In this document: in pieces, positions 1 to 11,294 of the stretch
Layout: the number at the start of each line of letters is the position of its first letter
How positions within the stretch are numbered: the first letter of the stretch is position 1
NCBI RefSeq assembly: GCF_032854445.1
Contig: NC_088304.1
Location: 22,147,704-22,211,703 of the forward strand
Direction: 5' to 3'
Source: Liolophura sinensis
Taxonomy: Eukaryota; Mollusca; Polyplacophora; Chitonida; Chitonidae
DNA length: 64,000 bases
The notes under the pieces: generated by a model
What the model was told of the DNA's origin: nothing
Databases searched by the model: none
Seen by the model: the letters and a program-made list of their open reading frames with translations, nothing else
Position numbers and translations under genes: made by a program

Positions 1-1159
1 TCACCTATGTAAAGAATGTTCAGCATAATTATCATTGACTGGTTTTATTGATAAATGCTGATTATAGGCCTGCACATGGACTCCAGTGGTGAGACTACGC
101 CTAATCGAGCCCACGTGCATCGCACAGGCTCCAAAGGTCAAGATTATATAGAGGTGGCAGCGATGTAAAGCGAGCGTAAAGAGCGGTACATGCGCCGTAA
201 GGTGTATGGGACTAGAAATACTCGATGTGATCATAACCGGAGCTGACTAGTTAAAATAAAAGTGATGGATGATTGACACAATGCTAGGTAGAAAATGCTA
301 CAGAGATTCTAAGTGCAGATAGTAAGATACCCAGCGTCTTGGGAAGGGACATCTGTTAGACGTTGTATTGTTAGCATAGTTACGGTTATCTTTCACTCGG
401 CTGGACTAGGACTTTTGACTGAAATCAACATAGAATGTAGTAAGACCCAGTTACAGGTTTGTCTTAATTACGTCATCCAATGCAAACTGTCTGCAAATAT
501 TAGCAGTCAAATGTTGTTCCCGGAAATCCATGTTACATGATCGTGTTATTTCAAGTTTTCCACACACACGTATGACCCCTTTACTCCAGCGCTTCATTCG
601 TCAAAATATGATACACTTTATTTGACCTGCACTTGCACTGCCCACCAATGATGCAAGAGTCAACCCAGAGAGACGAAGGGATGACCTTGAATGGTGAGTA
701 ATGGGATGAGTTATCGTCGAAGGCGCTTACTGAAGCAGGGGTGAAAATTGCAGTGGTTTAAACAAATATTGCTCAGGTTTCAAAAAACTTTAATTTCGAC
801 CACACTTCCATACTTCTCCAATTGCACACTTCAACGAGTGCCCAGATTTCAGCAACAGGTTTTCGGCCAAACTTCCATCCTCCCCATTGCGCACGTTTCA
901 ACGATTATGTTCGTCCACTCTTCCATCCTTCTTATATTGCAAATTTTACAACAGCATTTTTTCGGCCTTAGTTTACATCCTCTTCATTTTGGGGATACCA
1001 GCAAAATTACTTGCAAATGCCACTTTCTTATACAGTATAATTAATTTAATAGATATAATCCTTCACTTCTTTGTTAAATTTTCGTGGATAGTTCCCTGCG
1101 GTCAATTCTTGGTTAAAAAGAATAAACCAAAATGAAACTAAAATAAAAACGCTAATGTT
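1..1159. other. No gene recognised
   Basis: I see no convincing gene, SINE or conserved domain here. The short open frames are of chance length. Confidence 0.5.
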
Positions 1160-1258
1160 TTGAAGTCAAAGACGCTTTGTGCAGCTGACATTTTTAAGTC
1201 AAAGACGCTTTGTACAGCTGACATTTTCAGGTCAAAGACGCTTCGTAAATTTGACAAA
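1160..1258 (+). repeat. Three-copy short tandem repeat, about 39 bp unit
   Basis: The phrase GTCAAAGACGCTT recurs three times, at about 1,167, 1,199 and 1,232, with most of the linking sequence (GCAGCTGACATTTT) also repeated. The third copy is degenerate. Confidence 0.75.
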
Positions 1259-1475
1259 GACATAATTTGTCTTGCTTTGTCCTACGACGAAGAAAGTGTG
1301 CTGCCTGGATTTCCTCCCATCTGGCAAATTTTGAGGCATGCTTGGCAACAAGGTAGTCCATGATAGCGTCAGCTTGTGCCTCCAGTTTGTCATCACTGAC
1401 CTGAAGCAAAACAGTTTCCATTTTCACAATCACATGTATAAGACTGGAAGTTTTCATTCTCGTGAAAGACAACAT
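1227..1475 (-). CDS. Possible unrecognised coding fragment
   Basis: This 82-codon minus-strand frame has protein-like composition in its middle: an acidic/amphipathic stretch (DDKLEAQADAIMDYLV) followed by a basic stretch (FLRRRTKQDK). A TTGCTTCAG that could act as a splice acceptor lies just before the segment. The 3' end runs into the short tandem repeat, so the real coding part, if any, is about 45 residues. I do not recognise the family and no neighbour supports a function. It may be an exon scrap of a mobile element or a chance frame. Confidence 0.2.
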   Translation of the reverse strand: MLSFTRMKTSSLIHVIVKMETVLLQVSDDKLEAQADAIMDYLVAKHASKFARWEEIQAAHFLRRRTKQDKLCLCQIYEASLT

Positions 1476-1859
1476 TTATACAGGGAAGTAGTAAACACAG
1501 TTTGACTGCAATTAGAAATGAGACGGCTCCTCTTTCATCAAGTCAAGAGAGCTCGTCTACAGTCTCTAAGACAGATGTAAATAAGTGTGCAGTACAAGAC
1601 CATAGACTTTGTTTTTGCTATGCTTGAGCCAGAGGAATCCATCGTATTTTATATATTTAAGTATTCAATTCTTCACTTATACGATTAGTTGTTTCAGTTG
1701 ATTGCTTTGCTATCTGCAATTGTTGTCTGGCAATTCTAGAGCATGTATGGATACAAGGTAAGAATATAAATTCTAACGTCATGCTATAAACGACCTTTGT
1801 TGAATTGTCAGCAGTAAATAAAATCCGCTGACGAACACATGTGTTGTACTTTATTGCGT

Positions 1860-2140
1860 ATCAGAGGTCATTCATATTATTAAGCAATGGACCGAGGGTG
1901 GGACTTGCTTCATTACATAACCTTACACACCCAGTGTATGTTCATGAAGTAAGCTCTATAGAATACAACCGAGTGGACTAACATTGGCTAAAATCTCTCA
2001 TGCTATCGCACTAAATCTTCATGTAAAACCGTCACGAAATGTAACCTTGCTCAGTATTATGTTCAACCATTTAAATACACGCAGCACAAGCCGGCACGAC
2101 TGTGCATTCATTGACGATAACTGTGATGTAATCTTTTCTT
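1860..2140. repeat. Intron fragment homologous to module 5 (51.5-51.75 kb)
   Basis: This stretch matches about 51,520-51,745 with many substitutions (shared phrases include TGGACT...CACATTGGCTAAAA... and CATTCATTGACG). In module 5 the homologous sequence lies in the intron between exons 3 and 4. Its presence here suggests that a further, older module lies to the left of the window. Confidence 0.6.
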
Positions 2141-2405
2141 TAAAGATTTACCTGAAATGACAAACCGCGGTACTAGTTGTTGCACTACTATAAGCTCGTT
2201 TAAGGAGAAGCAACTCGTTTCTACAACGCATAATATCATGGTAGATGGAAACACTCACTGGTTTGTTCCAAACGTCTTTGTCACAAATAACACAAAATAA
2301 TATCCTAGTATTTGAAATTAATTACTGGATTGTAACCACCGCTTCGGTTATGAGTAATACAGAATAATATCCCGGTAATTAAAAATTATTTGCTGGTGCT
2401 GACAA

Positions 2406-2411
2406 TTTATT
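2406..2411 (-). terminator. PolyA signal of the module 1 pseudogene
   Basis: TTTATT on the plus strand reads AATAAA on the minus strand, 21 bases after the terminal stop position. It is in the same place as in the other modules. Confidence 0.5.
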
Positions 2412-2431
2412 GGACAGCCATTTTTACAGCC

Positions 2432-2652
2432 TTAAACTGTTACAACTTCCCATGCGTCTCATGCTGTGTTAGTCTCGCCTTCATATTTGTTTTCTGTGCC
2501 TGTAAATCCTCGGCATTGGCCAGTACAGGTGTTGAAGTTGAAAACCCGAAAAAGGTGCAGGTAGAAGCGGGAACACAGTGTAGCGGCAAACGTTCTCTTC
2601 TCGAAAAGTTGAACACCCTAGATCATAAAATCCAACTTCACCATCCTGGAAA
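2432..2652 (-). pseudogene. CTLD-PAN gene 1, exon 4 (broken)
   Basis: This is the module 1 copy of the PAN/Apple-like terminal exon. It has the same 221-nt length and the same acceptor position (AG followed by TTTCC) as the intact copies. It carries a TAG eleven codons in, at the place that reads CAA (Gln) in modules 2, 3 and 5, and a TGA near the end where the others read TGG (Trp). Two of the four expected cysteines of the PAN-like core are replaced (Tyr and Phe). There are no indels, so decay has been by substitution. It is paired with broken exons at 6,383 and 9,169. Confidence 0.85.
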
Positions 2653-3129
2653 CTCAACAAACACACCATGAAGTCTAACAACAACAGTAACGATTGTCTA
2701 GCGTTACCTGTATTCAGTAAATATATCAGAATGGAAAACCAACAAAATATGAAACCCAATAAACAGGGCTTCAGGTCTTATGGTAACGTAAGTATCTTGG
2801 ATTTAAATGAGACTTAGTCATACCTTTAAAACGATTTTCTGGGGAAATTTTATTATCTGTAAGAATGCATGTACAACAAGATATCACCAATTTAGGCTTG
2901 TGATAAAAGAATGAATGGTTTAGTTTTCAAGGAATAAATCGTCTAACTTACCTCTCGCCTTGTGGAGATTTTGTGGACGATGGCACTGAGGTGCTTTAGA
3001 CTCTGGCAAAACAGAACATAGAAAACTGATAAAAGTGGAAGCAATTTTCACCTAAAACGTTTAACTTGCGCGTGACTTTGTCCTTTTGAATTTTTGTAAA
3101 AGGTCAGATTTAAATGAAATCTGGTGTAG

Positions 3130-3915
3130 CGACTCATTACGACATAAAATTCGTATAGCCGTTTTGTAGCTAGAGGTAAATTGACGTGAACTGTAGGAAG
3201 GGCTGGCGAAAATCTCCAAAAAAATCTTAAATGATTCGCGAAAAAGGGCCAATAAGCTACAGGAAAATCGGAATCATTCTTACCTCTATCGTAAGTGCTT
3301 CGTAAGTGTGCCGTCGATTCGTAGTCATATATAAGTATCTATTCTGTCTTAATCGGTTAATTTTGAGAACCGCTACGTCACAGCGATGCTTACTGAATAA
3401 TTAGGTTACCTTTACCACTGCAACCGACAACTTTCCGATTACTTGCGAAGCCTTAACGGATACTTACTTACAAAACAATACGAACTTACGTCCAGTTACA
3501 ATACATCCAGTTACGAAATATTTAAACGTTTTGAAATTTTCGCGGACATGAAAAATAGAACACAAATGCATTAAGGATGAAAAGACGATTAGATTTCGAC
3601 GTCAATTTGTAACACTTCGGCAAAAATTCGTCCGTATTTGCAAAAACTTCGTACATATTGGCTAAGCTGTCGGTTGCAATCGTAAAGGCGACTTAATCAT
3701 TCCGGAAGTATCGGTTTGTTGTAACGGCTCTCAAACTCAGCAGATACGTGCAAATGGATACGAAGTTACGATGGACCTAAAAAGTACCTACAATACAGTT
3801 AAGAAAGGTCACAATTTTCTATCTTTTTCGCGAACCTATTACGAATCCTTCCCAACGTTTCGCAACTTGTTTGTCTCTGTCGTGATATTTACCTCTTCCT
3901 TCGCTACATGAGGCT
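3130..3915. mobile_element. Palindromic MITE-like element, copy a
   Basis: The left arm (about 3,130-3,530) and right arm (about 3,600-3,915) are imperfect reverse complements. For example, the TGCAACCGACA region near 3,420 pairs with TGTCGGTTGCA near 3,670, and GAGAACCGCTACG near 3,366 pairs with CGTAACGGCTCTC near 3,722. The arms are rich in TTACGA/TCGTAA hexamers. No coding sequence is present. Homologous arms flank a Harbinger-like transposase remnant at 46.7-49.0 kb, so this looks like an interior-deleted hairpin derivative. End points are approximate. Confidence 0.75.
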
Positions 3916-4852
3916 AGGTGGGGAAAGGGCTTAAGGGTATCTATCGTATCAGAAAATGGAAATATTAATCTAGTCTAGATGACTGGCAAGTCGTCAGACA
4001 TAACCGTTGAAATACAGCCTCTTATCAGTTTATCTCAGTGTTTTATTCTGTTTTTGTAAATCCCTAAACAGTAGCAAATTACACGCTCTCTAGGAAAATG
4101 ATTTACGCAGAATTAAAAGAAAAAATATCCAGATAAATTAACCGTGATATATAATAGACGTGATTAGTCTAGAATTGCTGTATTTCCAAAATGTTGTATT
4201 ATCATCACTTTTAGTTAACAGACGTATAAAAGACTCAATTTGGGGCCAACTTCGGAAGATTTTTACCCCAAATTGTGATTATCATGGGACTAGTTGGAAC
4301 ATCTACCTGGATAGATTCTCGCGCTTTGAGCGCTTTGTCGATATCTGAAACTATAGTACAAACAGTACATGAATGAAAAGATATAAATGATATATCTGTA
4401 ATGCCAGGTTGTGTACGCTAAAATCGCTGACGATGACGGTTTGTTATATGTATTTCGTAAGAAAGCCCGTCAGTTGGAGATCACGTGATCACTGTAGCGT
4501 GGTCGAAAACAAAATGGCCACCCTATGTTGAATTACCATTCCGTTATCGAACAGCAAGAAAAACAACAAAACAGCACGTAAGATCTATAGAAATACTCAC
4601 CTATCGTAAAATTTATAAAAATCCGCCAAATACACCATCCCTCCAAGGGATTCAAAAATAAGCATTTTCCCATCCTCTAACACTGCGGGAAAAATTTGTT
4701 TTCATCCACGCTCTCTTTTGCGAAGCTTAGGAGATCACGTGGTGCTTAGCTTTCGAACGGATTAAAACAACGTCACATGTTCTTTAACAACATCCCAGGT
4801 TAGGTTAAAGGGTAAGCTTAAGTCCTTTCCCTTGTATCTAACAGACGTACAT
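3916..4852. other. Intron sequence shared with module 3
   Basis: This segment matches 33,255-34,150 (shared phrases such as GACTGGCAAGTCGTCAGACA). No reading frame or exon was recognised. It would be intron between exons 4 and 3 of the module 1 pseudogene. Confidence 0.6.
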
Positions 4853-5115
4853 TTATTTATTTGATTGGTGTTTTACGTCGTACTCAAAAATATTTCACTT
4901 ATACGACGGCGATCAGCATAATGGTGGGAGGAAAATGGGCAGAGCCCAGCGGAAACCCACGACCATCCACAGAGTCCTGACTGATCTTCCCACTTACTGC
5001 CGGAGTGGAAGCCAGCATAAGCTGGGTTTGAACTCACAGCGACCGCAGTGGTGAGAGGCTCCTATGTCATAACGCTTCGCTAGCGTGCTAACCAACTGAA
5101 CCAAGTAGGCTCCTG
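4853..5115 (-). mobile_element. SINE-A, full length
   Basis: This is a tRNA-headed SINE read on the minus strand: a head with A-box and B-box-like sequence (TTTGAACTC in complement), a GC-rich middle and a 3' end with the GTACGACGTAAAACACCAATC-type motif followed by (AAAT). The family has more than a dozen copies in the window. Confidence 0.85.
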
Positions 5116-6083
5116 AAAGATATACATAGTCTGACAACGGTCATTCTAGAGATAAATATAGGGCAACAATTTAGTGCATCGCATGCCATCACAGCATAAG
5201 AGGGAAAGTGCACAAGATATCCGTAAATAATATTTTATTGTACAACAAAGTACACATATGTGAAATGGTTCTGATATGGATGAGTACTATAGATTTCTGC
5301 CAACGGTGGGCAGCAAAAGTGAGCTTTTCATACCTTTCTGTGTTTCCGGTAAATATGATGAGCAGGAGAGAAACTGAGATACAAACCACCGTGGGGCCGC
5401 GATGTTCACAAATTATACAGGGAGTAAAAAGATCCGTGATTTGACTTATTTTAGGCTCAAGAATGAAGAGGAGCGTGAAGTACTGGAAACAAAAAACATG
5501 CTATAATATAACATAGTGATATGAACACACGTGGCAAAATTAAAGTAAAAAGATATATTAATGGGGTGTTATAAATTTAAAAAATGAGACTTTCTTGACA
5601 TTACATATGCTTATATTAGCCAGTGATTGTAATTACAAAGTAAGGGATTGGTTCACATAATAAGAATATTACCTCCAAAACACCACAAATACTTCTATCA
5701 AACTAAGTGGCTGTAAATAAAACAATAAAACGGAACCAGTATCAGTAAACAACCGGAAATAATGGGGTTGTGAAATTGATTAAATACAACACATTTCATG
5801 TTGTCCGTCGAGGCAGTTTGAAAATAACAATGTATGTTTAAAGTAACAAGTGTTGAATAGCCATGGTGCCCATGCATTGGGACAGTCTACAGTCATTTGC
5901 ACTTGGCCGGGGAGCACGGTTATATATAGCAGTAGCACAACACTTCAGTCATCCTGCAGGTGATTGTGTTTCAGACTAATTTTGTTTCATGTTTGGTGGA
6001 TAGCCAACCTTATTCCTATGTTTATCAGATGCAGTTCCGCATTCTGTGGATAATTTGATTTTACTATGAAAATTTTGGAACAT
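5116..6083. other. Intron sequence shared with module 2
   Basis: This matches about 16,130-17,340 (shared phrases such as TTTCATGTTGTCCGTCGA). No exon was recognised. Confidence 0.6.
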
Positions 6084-6221
6084 TCTTTATTTATTTCATT
6101 GGCTGCTGTCACACCTTCCCACGTACGGCCGAAGAGGAAGCCAGCATGAGCTGTACTTCAACTCACAGCGACCTGGGTCAATGTGCCCTGCTGGCGTGCT
6201 AATCACCTCGGCCCCACCCCC
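6084..6221 (-). mobile_element. SINE-A, internally deleted
   Basis: The head half of SINE-A (CACGTACGGCCG, GAAGCCAGCATGAGC) follows a short tail directly. The central 100 bases present in the paralogous copy at 17,362-17,606 are missing. Confidence 0.7.
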
Positions 6222-6382
6222 TTCCCCAGCCCAATCCCATATTGACATTTCGTTGAGGTAGAGAGGGTTTTTTTTTAAAATCCATTTAAGTTAATGACAA
6301 ATGAAATAATGACAACCGGCACATTGTACAAGAGCCTTAAACATCAAGGCATGAAGTTAAAAAGTATAAAAATGTTTCTTAC

Positions 6383-6568
6383 CATGCTCACAGACATAAG
6401 GCTACTCATCGCGACAGTAGAATTCTTCCCACCAATAGTCAACGGTACTCGATCCTGGTAGATGCCTAAAGGCTGCAGTGAGACACTTTGAGCTAAATTT
6501 GGACCAGAATTTCACTTCTCTTGCAGCGATCGCAACAAAAGTCCAGAGATCACCACGAACTGGAGTGC
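6383..6568 (-). pseudogene. CTLD-PAN gene 1, exon 3 (nonsense mutation)
   Basis: This is the second half of the C-type lectin-like domain in module 1. The splice sites are intact (acceptor AAAG before GCACTCC; donor CATG/GTAAGA). It differs from the intact module 2 exon by an in-frame 6-bp deletion, which removes Pro-Lys just before a cysteine, and by a TAG at 6,402-6,404. The TAG replaces a Tyr codon (TAT) six codons before the last domain cysteine. The closing motif (Y-V-C-E-H) is still readable after the stop. With the breaks in exons 2 and 4 this marks gene 1 as a pseudogene. Confidence 0.9.
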
Positions 6569-6569
6569 C

Positions 6570-7079
6570 TTTGGGCGAAATAAGAGAAGAGTAATGCCCG
6601 TTAATGAAATATATACCATCTGCCTTCCTTATGCGTAAAGCAGATTTTAACAGTGTACTTCAGTACTGTTCAACCTTAACGGAATACTCTCAGTGTATCA
6701 TCGGCCGATGATCGGATGTGGTGCGGATCCTACGCGGATCTTACGGCCATTATGGAAGGACCATGTGCGGATATTGACTACACGCTGAATTCAACTTCCG
6801 TGGATCTTGATCGATGGGTACATACATGTATATTCTCGTTCAGACTGTTTTACGGCACTTAAGCCTTTGTTTGCATGCTATCTATTAACGTGACACGATG
6901 TACTTTCATTGACTAAGGCAGGCGCGGTGAGAAGAGCTCTATTACCGAATGCTCTATCAATCATCTGCTTTTATTTCAGTAAGTATATCAGCCTACCCAT
7001 TTCATGACTTCCCACTTTTTACTAGTGTTATAACAGACCGGGTCAAACTGATCTCCCACCCAATTAAACCGACCCACAC
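6570..7079. other. Intron sequence, no gene
   Basis: The first part matches module 2 (18,000-18,400) closely. No exon or element was recognised. Confidence 0.6.
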
Positions 7080-7207
7080 ACTGCAGCACTAGATAGGAGA
7101 GCGATGGAAAGAGAGGAGGCACATTACAGGCACTCGAAGGACTTCTTCGTCGTTACATAACTGAAAAATTACTAAGTACGACGTTAAACCCTAAGCACTC
7201 ACTCACT
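7080..7207 (+). mobile_element. SINE-B, 3' part
   Basis: This carries the SINE-B body and tail in sense orientation (CACTAGAT, GAGCGATGGAAA, GTACGACGTTAAACCC, then (CACT)n). It is not seen at the paralogous place in module 2, so it inserted after the duplication or was lost there. Confidence 0.75.
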
Positions 7208-7244
7208 CTATCTGGACTGATTTGTCGTTCTCCATGAAGAGAAC

Positions 7245-7335
7245 CAGAGCTAATGTTGTGACCTATTGTGTCACGTTAAGATCTATTCTGCAACGTTGTG
7301 ACCTATTGTATTATGTTGTGATCTAATATGTAATA
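7245..7335 (+). repeat. Short 20-bp-type tandem repeat, contracted copy
   Basis: About four degenerate units of the TGTTGTGACCTATTGTGT type are present. The paralogous place in module 2 (18,635-18,835) holds about ten units. Confidence 0.65.
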
Positions 7336-7349
7336 CCAGATTTAAGCAA

Positions 7350-7612
7350 CAAGAGTGAGTGAGTCAGTACTTGGGGTTTAAGGTCGTAATTAACAATTTT
7401 TCAGTCATATGATGACGCAGGAATCCTTAGGGTGTATGTACGTGTAATGTGTCTCCTTGTTGCACTTCGCATTTTAACCGCTCTTTTATCTAGTGCTGCT
7501 TCACTGAGACGACTTACTGAAGACAAGTAAGCCGACCAGCCTGAGCCATTATACTGATTCGGGTCAACCACGCTGTACTATCCCTTCAATGCTGAACGCC
7601 AAGCGAGGAAGC
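7350..7612 (-). mobile_element. SINE-B, head-truncated
   Basis: On the minus strand this runs from body (CCAAGCGAGG in complement) to tail GACGTTAAACCC-type motif and (CACT)n. The tRNA-like head is missing. The same copy is at 18,858-19,110, so insertion predates the module duplication. Confidence 0.8.
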
Positions 7613-8205
7613 CACAACTTAAAGGATGAAATCGGCCCCAGTGAGAGAACCTGTGAGCTACAAGTAGCGAAAATGACTATAGCTGTGATTGACAGCTACT
7701 TACACACTCGTAAGACTACTTCTTTTTTCAGTTCTGTTTTACTCTTTTCCTGTTGTGCGACAAGTAGGCGACTTGTAAAGCTCCAAACATTCACGTAAGC
7801 AATGTATGGATCATAAAATCGAAGAATTGTAACCGGCTCCAGTCGTCCTAAAAGATCTTTTCTTTTGCATCAAGACACCGTAGAATTGTGATAATCACTT
7901 CACCAGAATTGTAAAAAAATACTTTCGCTACGTATAACTTGTTAATACTACTTCTAACCAGTGAACCACAAGTGCTCTCAGCCAGGATTGACGTTTAATT
8001 TTGCTATGGTTGATAAAAGTAAAACCACAACTTAAGCATTGAGCAATGCTTAAGCAACACTTATCTTATGCGAGATAACCTTTATAGAAAAAAAATAGAG
8101 CCACAAAGATTTGAAAATGTTCTCAGTAGGAACTTTGTTAGCCCACTATACTTTGGAGGCTGCCTGACAGACTATCCGAGAAATACGGATTTTAGACTTG
8201 CCAAA

Positions 8206-9168
8206 ATAAACTGACGGCCAAAAGAAACTTTACAAAGAGGTCAAATCAATTTGTTTTGCCAAAGCAAAAAACAGGATGACTGAAGTTTAATATATTGAAA
8301 AGACCAATGACTTTAGATATTGAAGGTCTTGAGTAAGAACGGACAAAGCAGCCCTCAAATCATTTTACAAGTAAACAAACAGAGCAGGGGTAGAAAAATA
8401 GCCATTCCATCTTGGTTAACAATGGGCAGAGTATACAAAAAGTTGATTATTTTTAAAATCAGTCAATATCAAAACCAATTAATATCGCGTGTGACCACCC
8501 CTTGTTTCAATGCATGCAAAAACTCTCCAACGCATAGGAAAAGTCAGTCGTCCGATGAGATGACGTGGGTTTCGTTGCCATTCATCTTGGAGAGAGAACG
8601 CCAGTTCTTAACGATTTGCTGCAGAGGTGTGGAAGTTGTCTTACTCGACGGCCCATGATATCCCAAAGGTTTATCTATGAGGGACATATCTGGGCAACGT
8701 GCAGGCCACGGCAAGACGTTGACGTCGTTGGCGTCCAGGAAGTTCTGCACAATTCGAGCTGCATGGGATCTGGCGTTGTCGTGCTGGTACAGGACATCAC
8801 GTGGCTGCTGTTGAAGGAATGACAGGACAAGAGGATGTAGAATTTCATCCAAGTAGCGTTGCGCTGCTAGGCACCTGAAGATGATGACCGGTGATGTCCG
8901 TTTTTCTCCACAAGTCCCACCCCACACCATCACGCTACGGCTACCAAACGGTACCACCTCCTGGATGCATGATGCAGCCGTTCTTTCGCCTCTTCGACAG
9001 TAAACTCCCTGTCTGCCATCGGCTTGGAACAGGCAGAAAACAACACGTTGCCTATCACGTCGCTGCCAACGGCGTACAATTCGACCCCATCGCAACCTCT
9101 GGCCACGATGTTCGACTGTCAACAACTGCCCTCTGAGTGGTCGATAGGCCCTAACTCCTTTAGCCATG
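8206..9168 (-). mobile_element. Tc1-like DNA transposon fragment
   Basis: Homology with module 2 stops at about 8,206 and resumes inside exon 2 at 9,169. The roughly 960 bp between carries a Tc1-type transposase. In module 2 about 830 bp of intron and exon occupy this place, so insertion was accompanied by a deletion or a later replacement. I did not find clear terminal inverted repeats. Confidence 0.8.
8544..9167 (-). pseudogene. Tc1/mariner transposase, degenerate
   Basis: This 207-codon frame shows Tc1-family landmarks: FQADGRQGVY, RRGER, SVMVWGG, YQHDNARSH and LPWPARCPDMS. DD34E transposases cut and paste DNA with two Asp and one Glu. Here the block that normally carries the first Asp (the SDESRF-type block before CLFQADGR) is missing without loss of frame. 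The second Asp (HDNA) is present. Thirty-four residues later the expected Glu is replaced by Asp (SLID where SPIE is usual), followed by frame decay. The N-terminal DNA-binding region is also absent, and the frame begins at the junction with lectin exon 2. It is almost certainly inactive. Confidence 0.85.
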
Positions 9169-9300
9169 AATCACTGACCGCAGCTGGCCACGTGAGTTTC
9201 CCCATGTGTACGGAGTAACAAAAGTTTTCATGAATCACATTCCTGAATCCGTCAAATCCGTTACACCAATCTTCTATTGAGCTGTGGTCAAGGCGATTGT
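9169..9300 (-). pseudogene. CTLD-PAN gene 1, exon 2, first half (transposon-disrupted)
   Basis: This is the first half of the C-type lectin-like exon. It keeps the acceptor (CAG before ACAATCGCC) and the opening residues through E-D-W-C and N-F-C-Y to the L-T-W motif. Homology ends at 9,169 within the codon run that encodes S-D-C-R in module 2. Reading continues into the Tc1-like element and ends at a TGA about 20 codons later. The rest of the exon is absent, so no functional lectin domain can be made. Confidence 0.9.
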
Positions 9301-10488
9301 CTGAAAAACAGCCTTAGAAGAAAGGGCAGTATAAAGTTTGTATATTTGGCAATGTTATCATTACTTTTAAACAGAGCTGATTTACTGATATTTGATATTT
9401 CGAAACACTTAGTATGAGAATCTCCGCACAAAAAATATTATATCAGCTCTTAACCAAGAAAAATGCCACGCCCTCCTTAAGTCATTCCACATGAATACTT
9501 ACGTGAATATACACTGATTCGTACATGCAATCGCCGAAAAAAATGGTCTATGTACAGACAAATACAGCGTCAGAAATTCTGCTCAAAAAGTTTGAGACAT
9601 TCCAATGAGTTAAGGCTCAAACAAGGGATTCAACAATGTAGTACAGCACAGACAGTAAAACCAGCACGTCGACGACAGTGTGATAGCTGGAAAATAGTCA
9701 CACGACACCGGTTAAATACCGACTCTTTCTCATTCACTTAACCACATATTGCTGGCTTCAAACAATCCATATATAGCAAAGGCTGTGAAAGACATTTCCC
9801 GACCTTGGCTGGGTTTAAAGGAAACCAAAGGCTCTCCAGATGGTACATCTCATATGGACCAAAATTTCTACAAAGACTAAAAACGGTTTTCTCTCTCACA
9901 GTCTTTACAGGAGGGATAGTTTTCAATTTCAATTAAATTATCCTTACATGGACAACAATATACCGAAGAGCCCTTGATGTGGTGTATACATATCTCGCCT
10001 GTTAGCATTTGTTAGGGCACTTTCAACCAACGTCACAAGTTATTACTACAAAAACTAGTGTGTTAAGGCTATTCCATTAAACGCCTGCCCGTCCAAGTTT
10101 CTTAAGTTTTACAATTGTACAGTTCTCTTGTGAGTAATTATGGACAGAACGTACAGAATCTCTGGCGCTCTACTCTGTGATTATGTCTAATCATGCCTAA
10201 CTCTGAGCTAGGGTTCGTATATTCATCGTATTAATTCATCGTATTAAATCGCCATGTTGGATACATGAACAGTTACACTCAAAGGGCGTCTGCGAAACAT
10301 AGTTTGTTATCGAGAACTGATATTCCAGCATAGGTACACGATTTGAATACGGATTTCACTCAGTTGCCTAGAACATACCTTGTGTCGTTCCAACGAAAGC
10401 CCACTGACACCGTCACCTCGTCCATTCTTCTTGCGCAGAAGAGAAATGCGACATTTTACCGGATAATTGACGCACGTCTCATGTTCAG
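9301..10488. other. Intron 1 sequence conserved with module 2
   Basis: This matches 21,228-22,300 closely, including a minus-strand frame (about 9,738-9,932) whose translation is similar in modules 1 and 2. The frame is broken by indels in module 4 (42.3-42.5 kb), so I treat it as intron and not as an exon. Confidence 0.6.
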
Positions 10489-10745
10489 GGGCCTCCGTGG
10501 CTCAGTTGGTTAGCGCGCTAGCGCAGCGTAATGATCCAGGAGTCTCTCACCAATGCGGTCGCTGTGAGTTCAACTCCAGCTCATGCTGGCTTTCTCTCCG
10601 GCCGTATGTGGTAAGGTCTGCCAGCTACCTGCGGATGGTCATGGGTTTCCCCCGGGTTCTGCCCGGTTTCCGCCCACCATAATGCTGGCCGCCGTCGTAT
10701 AAGTAAAATATTCTTGAGTACGGCGTAAAACACCAATCAATCTCA
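10489..10745 (+). mobile_element. SINE-A, full length (reference copy)
   Basis: This is the best sense-strand copy of SINE-A. The A box is TGGCTCAGTTGG (about 10,498), the B box is GAGTTCAACTCC (about 10,566), a central GGTTTCCCCCGGG-type segment follows, and the 3' end is GAGTACGGCGTAAAACACCA. The two boxes are internal RNA polymerase III promoter elements inherited from a tRNA. Confidence 0.9.
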
Positions 10746-10769
10746 TGTTCACATACTTGTGTCGTCAAC

Positions 10770-10843
10770 GTGCAGCCTGTGGTCGTACAAATCAAATAAC
10801 CTTGAGTATGGTCTACAGCACTAATCAAATAAATAAATAAATA
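10770..10843 (+). mobile_element. SINE-A-related 3' tail with (AAAT)n
   Basis: This is a divergent tail (GTCGTACAAATCAAATA, then GAGTATGGTCTACAGCACTAA, then AAAT repeats). Paralogous copies are at 22,995-23,098 and, weaker, 36,085-36,212. Confidence 0.65.
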
Positions 10844-11294
10844 ACCACAGTTTCCATGAGCCCCGAGCAGTCAATCGGGAAACTAAATAGTCTACTGTGG
10901 TGACATCAACGATAATATCTGTGAAAACATCTTTTTTAGCGGAGAGCTCTAATTGGGAGTGACACGATGGTCCCGCATTCCCGCTAGTTTCATGGATGAC
11001 GTCATTTCCGAACATTTCCGAGAAATGACAGAAAAGTGCACTTCAAGATCGGATTTTTATCTGAAATTTTTTGACCATTTTTCTTTACTCTCCCTAAAAC
11101 AAATAATATTCGTACCTTTTCACAAATCAAATATCAACTTATTTCATCACAGTTGCAAAGATATTTTACATACGAATCTAACAACTCACATACAAGAGGG
11201 AAACAACGCAACATTTTAAAAAAATATAATAAAAATGTATTCAAACAGTTTTTACACGGGTTACGCTTTAACGCTGGACATTTTGTTGCCTTAC

